Of a stretch of 64,000 nucleotides of DNA, positions 49,651 through 58,740 are shown piece after piece. Each line of letters starts with the position of its first letter. The stretch's first letter is position 1. A program made the translations under genes and the position numbers. The DNA is taken from positions 62,001-126,000 of the forward strand of contig DVKG01000009.1 in the NCBI GenBank assembly GCA_018716135.1, given 5' to 3'. The stretch comes from Scybalosoma faecavium (GTDB lineage Bacteria; Bacillota; Clostridia; Christensenellales; Christensenellaceae). Under the pieces are notes generated by a model that was not told the origin of the DNA, did not search any database, and saw nothing but the letters and a program-made list of their open reading frames with translations.

Positions 49651-50253
49651 TTATCTTTTCAGCGTCAGCTTTTTTTCTTCTCCGCGTATCAGCCGGCCGA
49701 TATTCGCGCGGTGGCTTATAATACCGAGTACCGCCAATGCAGATACGGTGATATGCAGATATATATCAGCCGGATAGAGTATAAACGACATTACGGCACA
49801 TGTCACAAGCCCCAACAGCGAGCTAAGCGAAACTATGTGCGTAAAGAGTATCAGACTCGCAAAAACCGCAAATATCACGATTGTAGGCCATGTGTAAATC
49901 ACAAATAGTATCCCCGACGTGGCGGAAATGCCCTTTCCGCCTCGGAAGCCGAAGTAAAGCGGCCAGTTGTTGCCCACTATACACATTATGCAGCCTATCA
50001 TCATGCCGATATCTCCGCCGAAATACTTTGAAAAATAAGCTATCAGACCACCCTTCAGCACATCTGTTAAAAACACCGGTATACCCACCTTGACTCCGTA
50101 TACGCGCATTATGTTAGTCGTTCCGGCATTTCCGCTGCCGTATTTTCTAATATCTCGCTTGCCTACCCAGTTAGACATAGCCAGAGCCGGAGAAAAAGAA
50201 CCGACAAAATACGCACCGACGCCAATGATTATGTATATCCAAACATCGCTCAT
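49651..50253 (-). CDS. plsY: Glycerol-3-phosphate acyltransferase PlsY
   Basis: A 200-residue multi-spanning membrane enzyme that transfers an acyl group from acyl phosphate to glycerol-3-phosphate, the first step of phospholipid synthesis. Its three conserved blocks are seen: GSFSPALAMSNWVGKRDIRK and YGSGNAGTTN, then GFRGGKGISATSG. It is the last gene of the topA-to-plsY cluster. Confidence 0.95.
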   Translation of the reverse strand: MSDVWIYIIIGVGAYFVGSFSPALAMSNWVGKRDIRKYGSGNAGTTNIMRVYGVKVGIPVFLTDVLKGGLIAYFSKYFGGDIGMMIGCIMCIVGNNWPLYFGFRGGKGISATSGILFVIYTWPTIVIFAVFASLILFTHIVSLSSLLGLVTCAVMSFILYPADIYLHITVSALAVLGIISHRANIGRLIRGEEKKLTLKR

Positions 50254-50280
50254 TTTCTTTCTCCATGATATTTCTATTAT

Positions 50281-51606
50281 TTATTGCTTTTCACTGCGCT
50301 CTCTCAGCAGTATCCTTATCGCCGTGCCTGAAAAATCGAACGTCTTTCTCAAGTAGTTCTCGAGATATCTCTTGTAAGAAAAGTGCATAAGCGCGGGATC
50401 ATTGACAAACAGCACGAATGTCGGCGGCATTGTGCTGACTTGAGTTGCGTAGAAAATCTTTAGCCTTCGTCCCTTGTCGGAGGGCGGCGGAGTTACTTCT
50501 ATCGCATCGCGCACACAGTCATTGAGCAGACCTGTGCTTATTCTCCGCGTAGCGTTGCTGTACACCTCGTCTATAAGCATAAAAAGCTTGTCTATTCTCT
50601 GGCCTGTCTTTGCAGATATATACAGACGCGGAGCATATGTCATAAACGACAGGCTCGTTTTTATGCTATTGTTGTACTCCTCAATGGTAAACGTATCTTT
50701 TTCTATCGCATCCCATTTGTTTACGGCGATTATCACGGGTTTTCCTTCTTCGTGGACATAGCCTGCTATTTTTACATCCTGCTCCGTAATGCCGAGATTT
50801 GCATCTATCAGGACTATCACCACATCCGCGCGCCTCACAGCCGCAAGCGATCTGATTACGCTGTAGCGTTCTATGTTGGCGTCGCCGACCTTGCCTTTTT
50901 TGCGCATTCCCGCCGTATCTATAATAATATAGTCTCTGCCGTCGCGTTTAAAAGGCGTGTCTATAGCATCTCGTGTCGTCCCCGGTATATCGCTTACAAT
51001 ACAGCGGTTGTGCCCGAGTATCTTATTCGCGAGAGAGGATTTGCCCACATTAGGCTTCCCGACCAGCGCCACGCGCATTATATCGTCCTCATCCTCCAGC
51101 TCGCTCGCCGGATCAAAGCTCTCCACTACCGCGTCCAGCAGGTCTCCCAGACCCAGCCCCTGAGACGCGGAAATCGCGAACAGGTCTCCTATGCCGAGAG
51201 CGTAAAAATCATACACCATTTCCTCGTCTTTAGAGCTCTCCACTTTATTCACGACGAGAATTACTTTCTTATCAGAGCGGCGCAGCATGTCCGCCACTTC
51301 ATAATCCGCGCTGACCACGCCATCCTTGGCGTCTACGAAAAACAACACCACGTCCGCCGCCTCGATGGCAAGCTCCGCCTGCTGCTTCATCTGCTTGAGA
51401 ATAATATCCTCGCTGACAGGCTCTATTCCGCCCGTATCTATCATTGTGAATTTATAATTCAGCCACTCGGCATCCTCGAAGAGCCTATCGCGCGTCACCC
51501 CGGGCGTATCTTCGACTATTGCCGTACGCTTTTTTGCTATTCTGTTGAAGAAAGTGCTCTTTCCCACGTTAGGTCTGCCAACTATGGCAACCAGAGGCTT
51601 GGACAT
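50281..51606 (-). CDS. der: Ribosome-associated GTPase Der (EngA)
   Basis: A 441-residue protein with two tandem G domains (GRPNVGKSTFFN, DTPGVTRDRLF; GKPNVGKSSLANK, DIPGTTRDAIDTP) and a C-terminal KH-like domain; it acts in 50S maturation. It lies 36 nt after hslU and 27 nt before plsY; plsY next to der is common in Firmicutes. Confidence 0.97.
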   Translation of the reverse strand: MSKPLVAIVGRPNVGKSTFFNRIAKKRTAIVEDTPGVTRDRLFEDAEWLNYKFTMIDTGGIEPVSEDIILKQMKQQAELAIEAADVVLFFVDAKDGVVSADYEVADMLRRSDKKVILVVNKVESSKDEEMVYDFYALGIGDLFAISASQGLGLGDLLDAVVESFDPASELEDEDDIMRVALVGKPNVGKSSLANKILGHNRCIVSDIPGTTRDAIDTPFKRDGRDYIIIDTAGMRKKGKVGDANIERYSVIRSLAAVRRADVVIVLIDANLGITEQDVKIAGYVHEEGKPVIIAVNKWDAIEKDTFTIEEYNNSIKTSLSFMTYAPRLYISAKTGQRIDKLFMLIDEVYSNATRRISTGLLNDCVRDAIEVTPPPSDKGRRLKIFYATQVSTMPPTFVLFVNDPALMHFSYKRYLENYLRKTFDFSGTAIRILLRERSEKQ

Positions 51607-51642
51607 AAAATACCTCTCTTTCTTTAATATTTACAAGACAAA

Positions 51643-53019
51643 TCAGAGTACAAACCTTCTGAGGTTCTTCTCCTTCAGGCTGTCCTTGACATGCTCATCC
51701 ACGTATTTCGCGTCTATTGTAATCTCTACCGGCGGGAAAATATCCCCGGCATTGAAGGATATATCCTCCAGCATATTCTCTACGATAGTATGCAGTCTGC
51801 GCGCTCCTATGTTTTCCAGAGTGTTGTTTGCTATCTGAGCATATTCGGCTATGGCCTCCAGAGCGTCTTCCGTGAAGTTCAGCTCTACGCCGTCCGTGCT
51901 GAGCAGAGCGGCATATTGCTTTGTAATTGCATTTTCAGGCTGAGAAAGAATCTTTACAAAATCCTCTTTGGTCAGGCTTTTCAGCTCTACTCTAATAGGG
52001 AATCTGCCCTGAAGCTCAGGAATCAGATCAGATATTTTGGAAACATGAAAAGCGCCTGCAGCAATAAAGAGCATATAGTCCGTCTTTACGGGGCCGTATT
52101 TAGTCATTACCGTGCTTCCCTCGACAATAGGCAGGATATCTCTCTGCACGCCTTCGCGCGATACATCCGGACCGCTGCCCATTGTTTTTCCGGCTATCTT
52201 ATCTATCTCATCGAGGAAGATTATGCCGTCCTGCTCCGCACGTTCTATAGCTATATCCGTGACCTCATCCATGTCTATCATGCTCTCCGCTTCTTCCTGC
52301 TCGAGTATCTTTCTCGCTTCGTGTATGGGGAGCTTTTTAGTCTTTGTGTTGCGCGGCAGAATGCCTGAGAACATATCGCCTATGTTCATCTCTGCGCCGG
52401 AGATCTCTATTGTAGGATTCTGCTGCGCGGTCACTTCAATCTCAATTATATTGTTTTCAAGCTGACCGGAGCGCAGACGATAGCGAATCTCCTCACGTTT
52501 TGTCATCTTCTCCTGCTTTTCCTCCTCCGTCTCTACCTTAGCCGGCTTCGGCGGAGCGAAGAGAGCCGCTATGTTGTTCATCGGCTGAGCGGAAACCTCG
52601 CTGTCCGGGTCGAGCAGTATATCTATTATGCGCTCTTCCGCCGCTTTTTTCGCATTTTCCTGAACCATGTCTATTCTGTCCTGTTTAACCATGCGAATAG
52701 AAGCCTCGACCAGATCGCGCACCATGGATTCTACATCTCTGCCGACATACCCGACTTCCGTGAATTTCGTCGCCTCTACTTTTACGAAAGGCGCTTTCAT
52801 AAGCTTCGAGAGTCTGCGTGCGATTTCTGTTTTGCCCACTCCTGTGGGACCGGACATAATTATGTTCTTGGGCGTTATCTCATCGCGCATCTCCTCAGGA
52901 AGTCTGCTTCTGCGGTATCTATTGCGCAGAGCGATAGCAACGGCGCGTTTTGCGTCGTCCTGACCTATTATGTGCTTATTCAGCTCATCTACTATCTGTC
53001 TTGGCGTCAAGTTTGCCAT
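51643..53019 (-). CDS. hslU: ATP-dependent protease ATPase subunit HslU (ClpY)
   Basis: A 458-residue AAA+ unfoldase that feeds the HslV protease. Walker A is GPTGVGKTEIARRL, Walker B GIIFLDEIDKIAG, and the C-terminal ENIGARRLHTIVEN and end SLKEKNLRRFVL (which docks into HslV) are intact. It is directly after hslV (3 nt). Confidence 0.97.
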   Translation of the reverse strand: MANLTPRQIVDELNKHIIGQDDAKRAVAIALRNRYRRSRLPEEMRDEITPKNIIMSGPTGVGKTEIARRLSKLMKAPFVKVEATKFTEVGYVGRDVESMVRDLVEASIRMVKQDRIDMVQENAKKAAEERIIDILLDPDSEVSAQPMNNIAALFAPPKPAKVETEEEKQEKMTKREEIRYRLRSGQLENNIIEIEVTAQQNPTIEISGAEMNIGDMFSGILPRNTKTKKLPIHEARKILEQEEAESMIDMDEVTDIAIERAEQDGIIFLDEIDKIAGKTMGSGPDVSREGVQRDILPIVEGSTVMTKYGPVKTDYMLFIAAGAFHVSKISDLIPELQGRFPIRVELKSLTKEDFVKILSQPENAITKQYAALLSTDGVELNFTEDALEAIAEYAQIANNTLENIGARRLHTIVENMLEDISFNAGDIFPPVEITIDAKYVDEHVKDSLKEKNLRRFVL

Positions 53020-53022
53020 TGC

Positions 53023-53568
53023 TTATACCTCCTCGACGATTATGTTAGTGTTCGTAAATACGCATATATCAGCGGCGATTCTGAGAGCCTTCTCCGCTAT
53101 GTCCTTTGCCTCGAGCTCCGTATTCTCCACCAGCGCCCGCGCCGCCGCATATGCGTAGCTTCCGCCTGAGCCTATAGCTATAACGCCGCCGTCGGGATCT
53201 ATAACCTCGCCCGTGCCCGATACTACCAGCACGTCAGTTTTATCCGCGGCGATGAGCATAGCGTCCAGCTTGCGCATCATCTTATCGCTGCGCCATTCCT
53301 GCGCCAGCTCCACGGCCGCGCGCATGAGCGAGCCTCCATATTGCTCGAGCTTCGCCTCGAATCTCTCGGAGAGCGTGAAAGCGTCCGCCACGCTGCCCGC
53401 GAACCCTACGACAACACTGCCGTGATATATCCTGCGCACTTTAACAGCGCCCGCCTTCATTATTACTTTTTCGCCAAGTGTAACCTGACCGTCGCCGGCA
53501 ACCGCCGTCTTTCCGTCTTTCTTTACGGCACAAATCGTCGTGCCTCTCAGCATATTCTCATTGCTCAT
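53023..53568 (-). CDS. hslV: ATP-dependent protease peptidase subunit HslV (ClpQ)
   Basis: A 181-residue proteasome-like peptidase. The start MSNENMLRGTTICAV was chosen by AAGGAG 6 nt upstream. The catalytic Thr would be Thr10, after removal of a nine-residue leader ending in Gly, as in HslV forms with a propeptide. DGQVTLGEKVIMK and AGSVADAFTL are typical. It overlaps the end of trmFO by 11 nt. Confidence 0.95.
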   Translation of the reverse strand: MSNENMLRGTTICAVKKDGKTAVAGDGQVTLGEKVIMKAGAVKVRRIYHGSVVVGFAGSVADAFTLSERFEAKLEQYGGSLMRAAVELAQEWRSDKMMRKLDAMLIAADKTDVLVVSGTGEVIDPDGGVIAIGSGGSYAYAAARALVENTELEAKDIAEKALRIAADICVFTNTNIIVEEV

Positions 53569-54874
53569 GGCTTTCTCCTTTATCTGCAAACGCTCTGATT
53601 TTTTCAAGCGCGCGCTTTGATATGTATTCGTTTTTCTCTGTTTTTTTTCTAAATCTTCTGTCTGAGGGATCTATCAGACCGAAAGTTATGTTCATCGGTT
53701 GGAAATCGTCCGACGGGCTGGCGCTGACATACCGAGCGAGCGCGCCGATAGCCGTGTCTCCTCCGAGTTTTGGCAGCTCTTCGCATTTTTCCTGAGCCGC
53801 CGCCGACAATCCGGCATAAAGCCCGCTGGCCGCTGATTCGACATATCCTTCCACGCCCGTTATCTGACCTGCGAAGAATATCCGCGGTTGCGAAATCAGT
53901 CTGTAATTCGCATCCAAAAGCCCCGGAGAACGCAGGAACGTGTTCGCGTGCATCACGCCGTATCTCTGATATTCTGCGTTTTTCAACGCGGGAATAAGCC
54001 CGAAAACACGCCTTTGCTCCGGAAACTTCAATCTCGTCTGGAAGCCTACCAGATTGTACATGGTTCCTTCTCTGTTTTCCTTGCGCAGCTGAACCACGGC
54101 ATACGGTTCCTTCCCCGTCTTAGGGTCGCGCAGACCCACCGGCTTCATCGGCCCGAATCTCAGCGTATCCAAGCCTCTCTGCGCCATCTCCTCTACCGGC
54201 ATGCAGCCTTCGAAGACGTTGTGCTCAAAGCCGTGCATCTCCGCGCATTCCGCCGCCAGCAGCTCCTTGACAAAATTTTCGTATTCCTGTTTGTCCAGCG
54301 GACAGTTCACATAGTCGGGAGTGCCTTTGTCGTAGCGCGATTTGATGTACGCACTGCTCATATCCACGCTGTCGGCGCTGACTATAGGCGCCGCCGCGTC
54401 GAAAAACCTCAGACTCTGACCTCCTATCAGTTCTGATATGCTGTCTGCTATTCCCTCGGACGCCAGCGGACCCGCCGCGACTATCACATTTCCTTCGAGC
54501 GACGTAATATCTGTCACCTCACGTGATATAACCTTTATATTCTTATGGTTTGTTATCTCGTTTGTAATATACCGTGAAAAGCGAACTCTGTCAACCGCCA
54601 AAGCCCCGCCCGCCGGCACGGCGCATTCGTCCGCCGCAAGCATTATCAAACTGCTCAGCTCGCGCATCTCCTGTTTCAGCAGGCCGACGGCGTTCGTTAT
54701 GGACGCCGCGCGCAGAGAATTTGAACATACCAGCTCTGCAAAGCCGTCAGACGTATGCGCCGGAGATTTTTTCTCCGGCTTCATTTCGTACAGCTCTACT
54801 TCTACGCCGTTTTGAGCCGCCTGCCACGCTGCTTCACAGCCTGCCAGACCCGCGCCTATTATTTTCAAGCTCAT
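53558..54874 (-). CDS. trmFO: Methylenetetrahydrofolate-tRNA-(uracil-5-)-methyltransferase
   Basis: A 438-residue flavoenzyme that makes m5U54 in tRNA with methylene-THF. The FAD-binding start is MSLKIIGAGLAGCEAA, followed by HTSDGFAELVCSNSLR, GFQTRLKFPEQRRVF and AGQITGVEGYVESAASGL. It overlaps topA as ATGA. The topA-trmFO-hslVU order is well known in Firmicutes. Confidence 0.97.
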   Translation of the reverse strand: MSLKIIGAGLAGCEAAWQAAQNGVEVELYEMKPEKKSPAHTSDGFAELVCSNSLRAASITNAVGLLKQEMRELSSLIMLAADECAVPAGGALAVDRVRFSRYITNEITNHKNIKVISREVTDITSLEGNVIVAAGPLASEGIADSISELIGGQSLRFFDAAAPIVSADSVDMSSAYIKSRYDKGTPDYVNCPLDKQEYENFVKELLAAECAEMHGFEHNVFEGCMPVEEMAQRGLDTLRFGPMKPVGLRDPKTGKEPYAVVQLRKENREGTMYNLVGFQTRLKFPEQRRVFGLIPALKNAEYQRYGVMHANTFLRSPGLLDANYRLISQPRIFFAGQITGVEGYVESAASGLYAGLSAAAQEKCEELPKLGGDTAIGALARYVSASPSDDFQPMNITFGLIDPSDRRFRKKTEKNEYISKRALEKIRAFADKGESHEQ

Positions 54875-57093
54875 GCGTCGCCTTCCTTCGCTTTTTTACG
54901 TGTTGTCTTTTCTGTCTTTTGATTTGTCACACAGTTTTCGTTGGAGCAATATTTTTTATGCGGACCTCTGCCTTGTTTTTCAAGCATATACGCTCCGCAT
55001 TCCGGACATTTTTCCAAAAGCGGCTTATCCCAGCTCATAAAGTTGCAGTCCGGATAGTTATCGCAGCCAAAGAACGTCCTGTTCTTTTTGGATTTTTTCT
55101 GCACGAGAGTCCCGCCGCATTTCGGGCAGGGCGCGTCTATCGTCACTTTTATCGGCTTTGCGTTTTTGCACTCGGGATAATTGGGACATGCGATAAACTC
55201 GCCGAAACGTCCCATTTTATACACCATCTCAGCGCCGCATTTTTCGCAGATAATGCCCGCCGGTCTGTCGGGTATGACAAGAGGCTCTATCTTCTCCTCC
55301 GCCGCTTCCAGCTCTTTTTCAAAAGGCCAGTAGAAATCGCTGAGCAGCTCTCGCCAATCCTTGCCCTCGCTCTCCACTCCGTCCAGTTTATCTTCCATTT
55401 CTCTTGTGAAGCTTACGGATACTATCTCTGAGAAGTTGTCTATCATCATCGACGTGACTATCTCGCCCAGCTCAGTCGGGACTATGCTTTTCCCCTCTTT
55501 GACAACATATCTTCTGTCCAGTATTGTAGAGATAGTCGGCGAAAAGGTAGACGGTCTGCCTACGCCTTCCTCCTCAAGAGCTTTAACCAAGCTCGCTTCT
55601 GTATATCTCGTCGGCGGGCTGGTGAAATTCTGCTTTGGAATAATATCCTTTGTATCCAGCTTTTCCCCTTTTGTCAGCTCGGGCAAATACTTCTGCTCCG
55701 CCTCTTCGTCGCTGAGGCCGTATACCGCCGTAAAACCGTCGAACGTCATGCGCGTAATCGTCGCGCGAAACATATAAGCTCCGGCGTTCATTTCACATGT
55801 ATGTACATCATACGTCGCGTTGCTCATCTGACTTGAGAGAAAACGAGTATATATGAGGTTGTAAAGTTTATACTGTTCCGGAGAGAGACTGTCCTTCACA
55901 CTCGCCGGCGTGCGCGTTATGTCTGTCGGTCTTATCGCTTCATGTGCATCCTGCGAGTTTTTCTTACTCGTGTAGACATTCGGTTTCTCCGGAGTGTACT
56001 TTTCGCCATATGTCTCTGCAGCATAAGCGCGGGCGGCGTCCTGCGCATCCTTTGATATTCTGGTAGAGTCCGTTCTCATGTATGTTATCAGACCTGCCGT
56101 GTCCCCGCCCGGGAGTTTTACGCCTTCATAAAGCGTCTGCGCGACGACCATGGTCTTTTTGGTAGTAAAACCCAGCTTACGGGAAGCGTCCTGCTGCAAT
56201 GTGCTCGTCGTGAAAGGCGGGACCGGCCTGCGCACTCTGCTCGAATGCTTAACTTCCGAAACTATGAAATCGCTCGTCTTTAAATCTTCGAGAACTGCGT
56301 TCGCCTCTGCTTCCGTAGCCGGCTCCAGCTTCTCTCCGTTTTTGCTCACAAGCTTCGCTTCAAAGGTGTGCTCACTGCCCTGCTGCGCCAGAAGAGCTGT
56401 TATTGTCCAATACTCTCTGGGAACAAAGCTGCGTATCGCATTTTCTCTGTCCACTACCATTCTCACCGCTACAGACTGAACTCTGCCCGCGGATAGCCCT
56501 CTGCGCACTTTTCTCCAAAGCAGCGGGCTCAGCTTGTAGCCCACGAGTCTGTCGAGCACGCGTCTCGCCTGCTGCGCGTTTACTCTGTTTTTGTCAATAG
56601 GGCGCGGAGCTTCCAGCGCGCCTACCACCGCACCGCGCGTTATCTCATTAAATTCTATTCTGCAAGGCTGCTCCTCGTCTATCCCTAAAGCACCTGCTAT
56701 ATGCCAGCTGATCGCCTCTCCCTCGCGGTCAGGGTCGGTCGCGAGATAAACTTTTTCCGCATTCTGAGCCTCTTTTTTCAGTTCTTTGAGCAGAGGAGAT
56801 TTACCTCTTATTACTATATAGTTAGGCTCGAAGTTGTTCTCTACGTCTACGCCCAGCTTGCTCTTCGGCAGATCTATGAGATGTCCGTTGCATGCCTTGA
56901 CTTTATAGCCACTGCCGAGGAAGTCCTCTATTGTCTTTGCTTTTACCGGCGACTCTACTATCACCAGATTGTATTTTTTCCCCGCTTTTGCGGAAGTCTT
57001 TTTCGTTGTTTTTTTCGCCGCTGTCTTTTTAGCGGCTGTTTTTGTTGCAGTCTTTTTCGTCGTTTTCTTTTCTGTCGTTTCCGTCGCTGCCAT
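54871..57093 (-). CDS. topA: DNA topoisomerase I with histone-like N-terminal tail
   Basis: A 740-residue type IA topoisomerase that relaxes negative supercoils. The start MAATETTEKKTT was chosen by AAGGAGG. Residues 8-40 are an unusual Lys/Thr/Ala-rich tail. The TOPRIM domain (YNLVIVESPVKAKTIEDFLG) follows, then the active Tyr in GLITYMRTDSTRIS, and three C-terminal four-cysteine zinc fingers (starting CEKCGAEM, CPKCGGTL and CPECGAYM). It leads the trmFO-hslV-hslU-der-plsY cluster. Confidence 0.97.
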   Translation of the reverse strand: MAATETTEKKTTKKTATKTAAKKTAAKKTTKKTSAKAGKKYNLVIVESPVKAKTIEDFLGSGYKVKACNGHLIDLPKSKLGVDVENNFEPNYIVIRGKSPLLKELKKEAQNAEKVYLATDPDREGEAISWHIAGALGIDEEQPCRIEFNEITRGAVVGALEAPRPIDKNRVNAQQARRVLDRLVGYKLSPLLWRKVRRGLSAGRVQSVAVRMVVDRENAIRSFVPREYWTITALLAQQGSEHTFEAKLVSKNGEKLEPATEAEANAVLEDLKTSDFIVSEVKHSSRVRRPVPPFTTSTLQQDASRKLGFTTKKTMVVAQTLYEGVKLPGGDTAGLITYMRTDSTRISKDAQDAARAYAAETYGEKYTPEKPNVYTSKKNSQDAHEAIRPTDITRTPASVKDSLSPEQYKLYNLIYTRFLSSQMSNATYDVHTCEMNAGAYMFRATITRMTFDGFTAVYGLSDEEAEQKYLPELTKGEKLDTKDIIPKQNFTSPPTRYTEASLVKALEEEGVGRPSTFSPTISTILDRRYVVKEGKSIVPTELGEIVTSMMIDNFSEIVSVSFTREMEDKLDGVESEGKDWRELLSDFYWPFEKELEAAEEKIEPLVIPDRPAGIICEKCGAEMVYKMGRFGEFIACPNYPECKNAKPIKVTIDAPCPKCGGTLVQKKSKKNRTFFGCDNYPDCNFMSWDKPLLEKCPECGAYMLEKQGRGPHKKYCSNENCVTNQKTEKTTRKKAKEGDA

Positions 57094-57151
57094 TCTTTGG
57101 CCTCCTTGGATGTTGCGTCGTGCGGTATGTTCTAAACCACTACAGTTTATC

Positions 57152-57180
57152 ATCATAGACTAAGCCCCGCATTTTGTCAA
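57152..57180 (-). promoter_or_regulatory. Promoter of the topA operon
   Basis: The minus strand reads TTGACA (57175-57180), a 17-nt spacer and TATGAT (57152-57157), 59 nt before the start codon. Confidence 0.78.
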
Positions 57181-57461
57181 CACTGTATTGCCTCTTGCGC
57201 ATCGAAAAGCGCACGATTTCCGCATCGCCATACAGGCTCCCTGATTCTGTTGTATACGCGGCAGATACAATTTTAACCTTAAAATGTGTTAGTTTAGAAA
57301 AATTCTTGTGTTTTCTGTATATAAGTCTATATTATAATGTAGAAAAAATCCAGATATAAATCTGATCCGGGCAAACAATTTTTTTATTATCCGCTTCGCC
57401 CTTTTTCAACATGCAAATTACCGGCAATTTTCACCTGTTTCTCTCTTTATACAAATATCAC
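57181..57461. other. AT-rich divergent intergenic region
   Basis: About 280 nt between the topA promoter and the lysine-riboswitch promoter. A TATAAT occurs at 57333-57338 without a good -35, and short inverted repeats are present (TGCGC/GCGCA; CAGAT/ATCTG). No gene or known RNA was recognised. Confidence 0.4.
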
Positions 57462-57489
57462 TTGACATATTCCGTGCAAAGAGTATAAA
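57462..57489 (+). promoter_or_regulatory. Promoter of the riboswitch-controlled ABC operon
   Basis: TTGACA (57462-57467), a 16-nt spacer and TATAAA (57484-57489), just upstream of the aptamer. Confidence 0.75.
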
Positions 57490-57497
57490 ATATACAT

Positions 57498-57659
57498 GGT
57501 AGAGGTGCGGTCATCAATAGTAAACGGCGCAATTCAGGGACAAGCCCCCTGCGTCGTCCAAAGGGATGCTCGCCGAGGGAGAGCTTCGCCGGCTTGTAGG
57601 CGGTTCGCCCGGTGCGCCGGATAATATCCGACGTACTGTCACTTTTGTGGAGCGCTATC
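57498..57659 (+). promoter_or_regulatory. Lysine riboswitch (L box) aptamer
   Basis: The L-box landmarks occur in order: AGAGGTGCG (57501-57509), AGTA (57519-57522), AAAGGGATGCTCGCCGA (57560-57576), GGTGCGCCGG (57611-57620), ACTGTCACT and TGGAGCGCTATC (57648-57659). The closing stem pairs GGTAG (57498-57502) with CTATC (57655-57659). This family binds lysine and turns off lysine synthesis or uptake genes. The expression platform lies just downstream. Confidence 0.9.
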
Positions 57660-57676
57660 GGTATTGAGCTTTTTTG

Positions 57677-57713
57677 CCGTGGCTGCCATGATAGCACTCA
57701 CGGTTTTATTTTT
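57677..57713 (+). terminator. Riboswitch-controlled terminator with alternative antiterminator
   Basis: CCGTG (57677-57681) pairs with CACGG (57699-57703) around an inner GCT/AGC stem, followed by TTTTATTTTT. The aptamer 3' strand GTGGAGCGCTATC (57647-57659) can instead pair with GATAGCACTCAC (57690-57701), breaking the terminator. So lysine binding should favour termination and lysine shortage should favour read-through. Confidence 0.82.
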
Positions 57714-57751
57714 ATAATAATTTATATTAAAATATGTAGAGGTAAAAGAAC

Positions 57752-58660
57752 ATGAAGAAGACACTATATGTTGTCCTCGCTGCACTGATGATGTTCGGCA
57801 TCTGCGCTTGCAGCAGCTCCAACGCTTCCGCTCCGGCAGAAAGCGCAGCCGCAACAGAATCCGCATCTGCCGACGCTGCAGCAGAGCAGAGCGAGGGCAC
57901 GACAACAAGCGACAAGGTACTCACAGTCGCAATGGAATGCGGCTATGCGCCTTACAACTGGACACAGTCTGACGACAGCAACGGCGCCGTTCCGATAAAG
58001 GACAGCTCCGAATACGCTAACGGCTACGACGTAATGATGGCTAAGAAGCTGGCAGACGCTATCGGATATGAGCTTGAGATTGTAAAGCTCGATTGGGATA
58101 GTCTCGTAATGGCGGTTCAGGCGGGTACTGTTGACTGCGCTATCGCAGGTCAGTCCATCACTCCCGAGCGTCTTGAGACTGTAGACTTCACCGAGCCTTA
58201 CTACTATGCTTCTATCATCACTTTGACTAAGAAGGACAGCGCTTATGCAAACGCCGCTTCTGTAGAAGATCTGAAAGGCGCAACAGCAACAAGTCAGCAG
58301 AACACTATCTGGTATGACACATGCCTGCCGCAGATTCCCGACGCTAACATTCTGGCAGCGGCAGAATCCGCTCCCGCTATGCTGGTGTCTCTGAACTCCA
58401 ACGCCTGCGATATCGTAGTAACAGATATGCCCACGGGCAAGGCTGCATGCGTAGCTTATCCCGATTTCGTACTGCTCGATTTCTCCGGCACTGACGGCGA
58501 ATTCCAGGTAGACGACAGCGACATCAACATCGGCATCTCCGTTCAGAAGGGCAACACAGAGCTGCTCGACGCTCTCAACGGCGTGCTCAAGACCATGACA
58601 GCGGACGACTTTGAAGCTATGATGGACGAGGCGATCGAAGTTCAGCCGCTGAACGCTTAA
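57752..58660 (+). CDS. Substrate-binding lipoprotein of a riboswitch-controlled (probable lysine) ABC importer
   Basis: A 302-residue lipoprotein. The signal peptide ends with lipobox-like GICAC (Cys20), followed by an Ala/Ser/Glu-rich spacer and a bacterial amino-acid-binding fold (LTVAMECGYAPYNWTQ, AGTVDCAIAGQSITPERLE, VDFTEPYYYAS). The binding fold alone does not name the ligand; the lysine riboswitch in its leader makes lysine the best guess. A second hairpin separates it from the permease gene. Confidence 0.9.
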   Translation: MKKTLYVVLAALMMFGICACSSSNASAPAESAAATESASADAAAEQSEGTTTSDKVLTVAMECGYAPYNWTQSDDSNGAVPIKDSSEYANGYDVMMAKKLADAIGYELEIVKLDWDSLVMAVQAGTVDCAIAGQSITPERLETVDFTEPYYYASIITLTKKDSAYANAASVEDLKGATATSQQNTIWYDTCLPQIPDANILAAAESAPAMLVSLNSNACDIVVTDMPTGKAACVAYPDFVLLDFSGTDGEFQVDDSDINIGISVQKGNTELLDALNGVLKTMTADDFEAMMDEAIEVQPLNA

Positions 58661-58687
58661 ACAAATATAAACCACAACAGACTACAC

Positions 58688-58724
58688 GGCAGGGCGGAGC
58701 TTTTTTGCTCTCTCTGCCTTTTTT
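58688..58724 (+). terminator. Partial terminator between binding protein and permease
   Basis: GGCAG...GAGC pairs with GCTC...CTGCC around a T6 loop, followed by TTTTTT. It probably reduces permease and ATPase transcription relative to the binding protein. Confidence 0.65.
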
Positions 58725-58740
58725 GAAAGGCGGAACTATT

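Noticed and set aside
57333..57338. TATAAT as promoter of a short RNA between topA and the riboswitch
   Set aside because: No acceptable -35 at 16-18 nt and no clear product.
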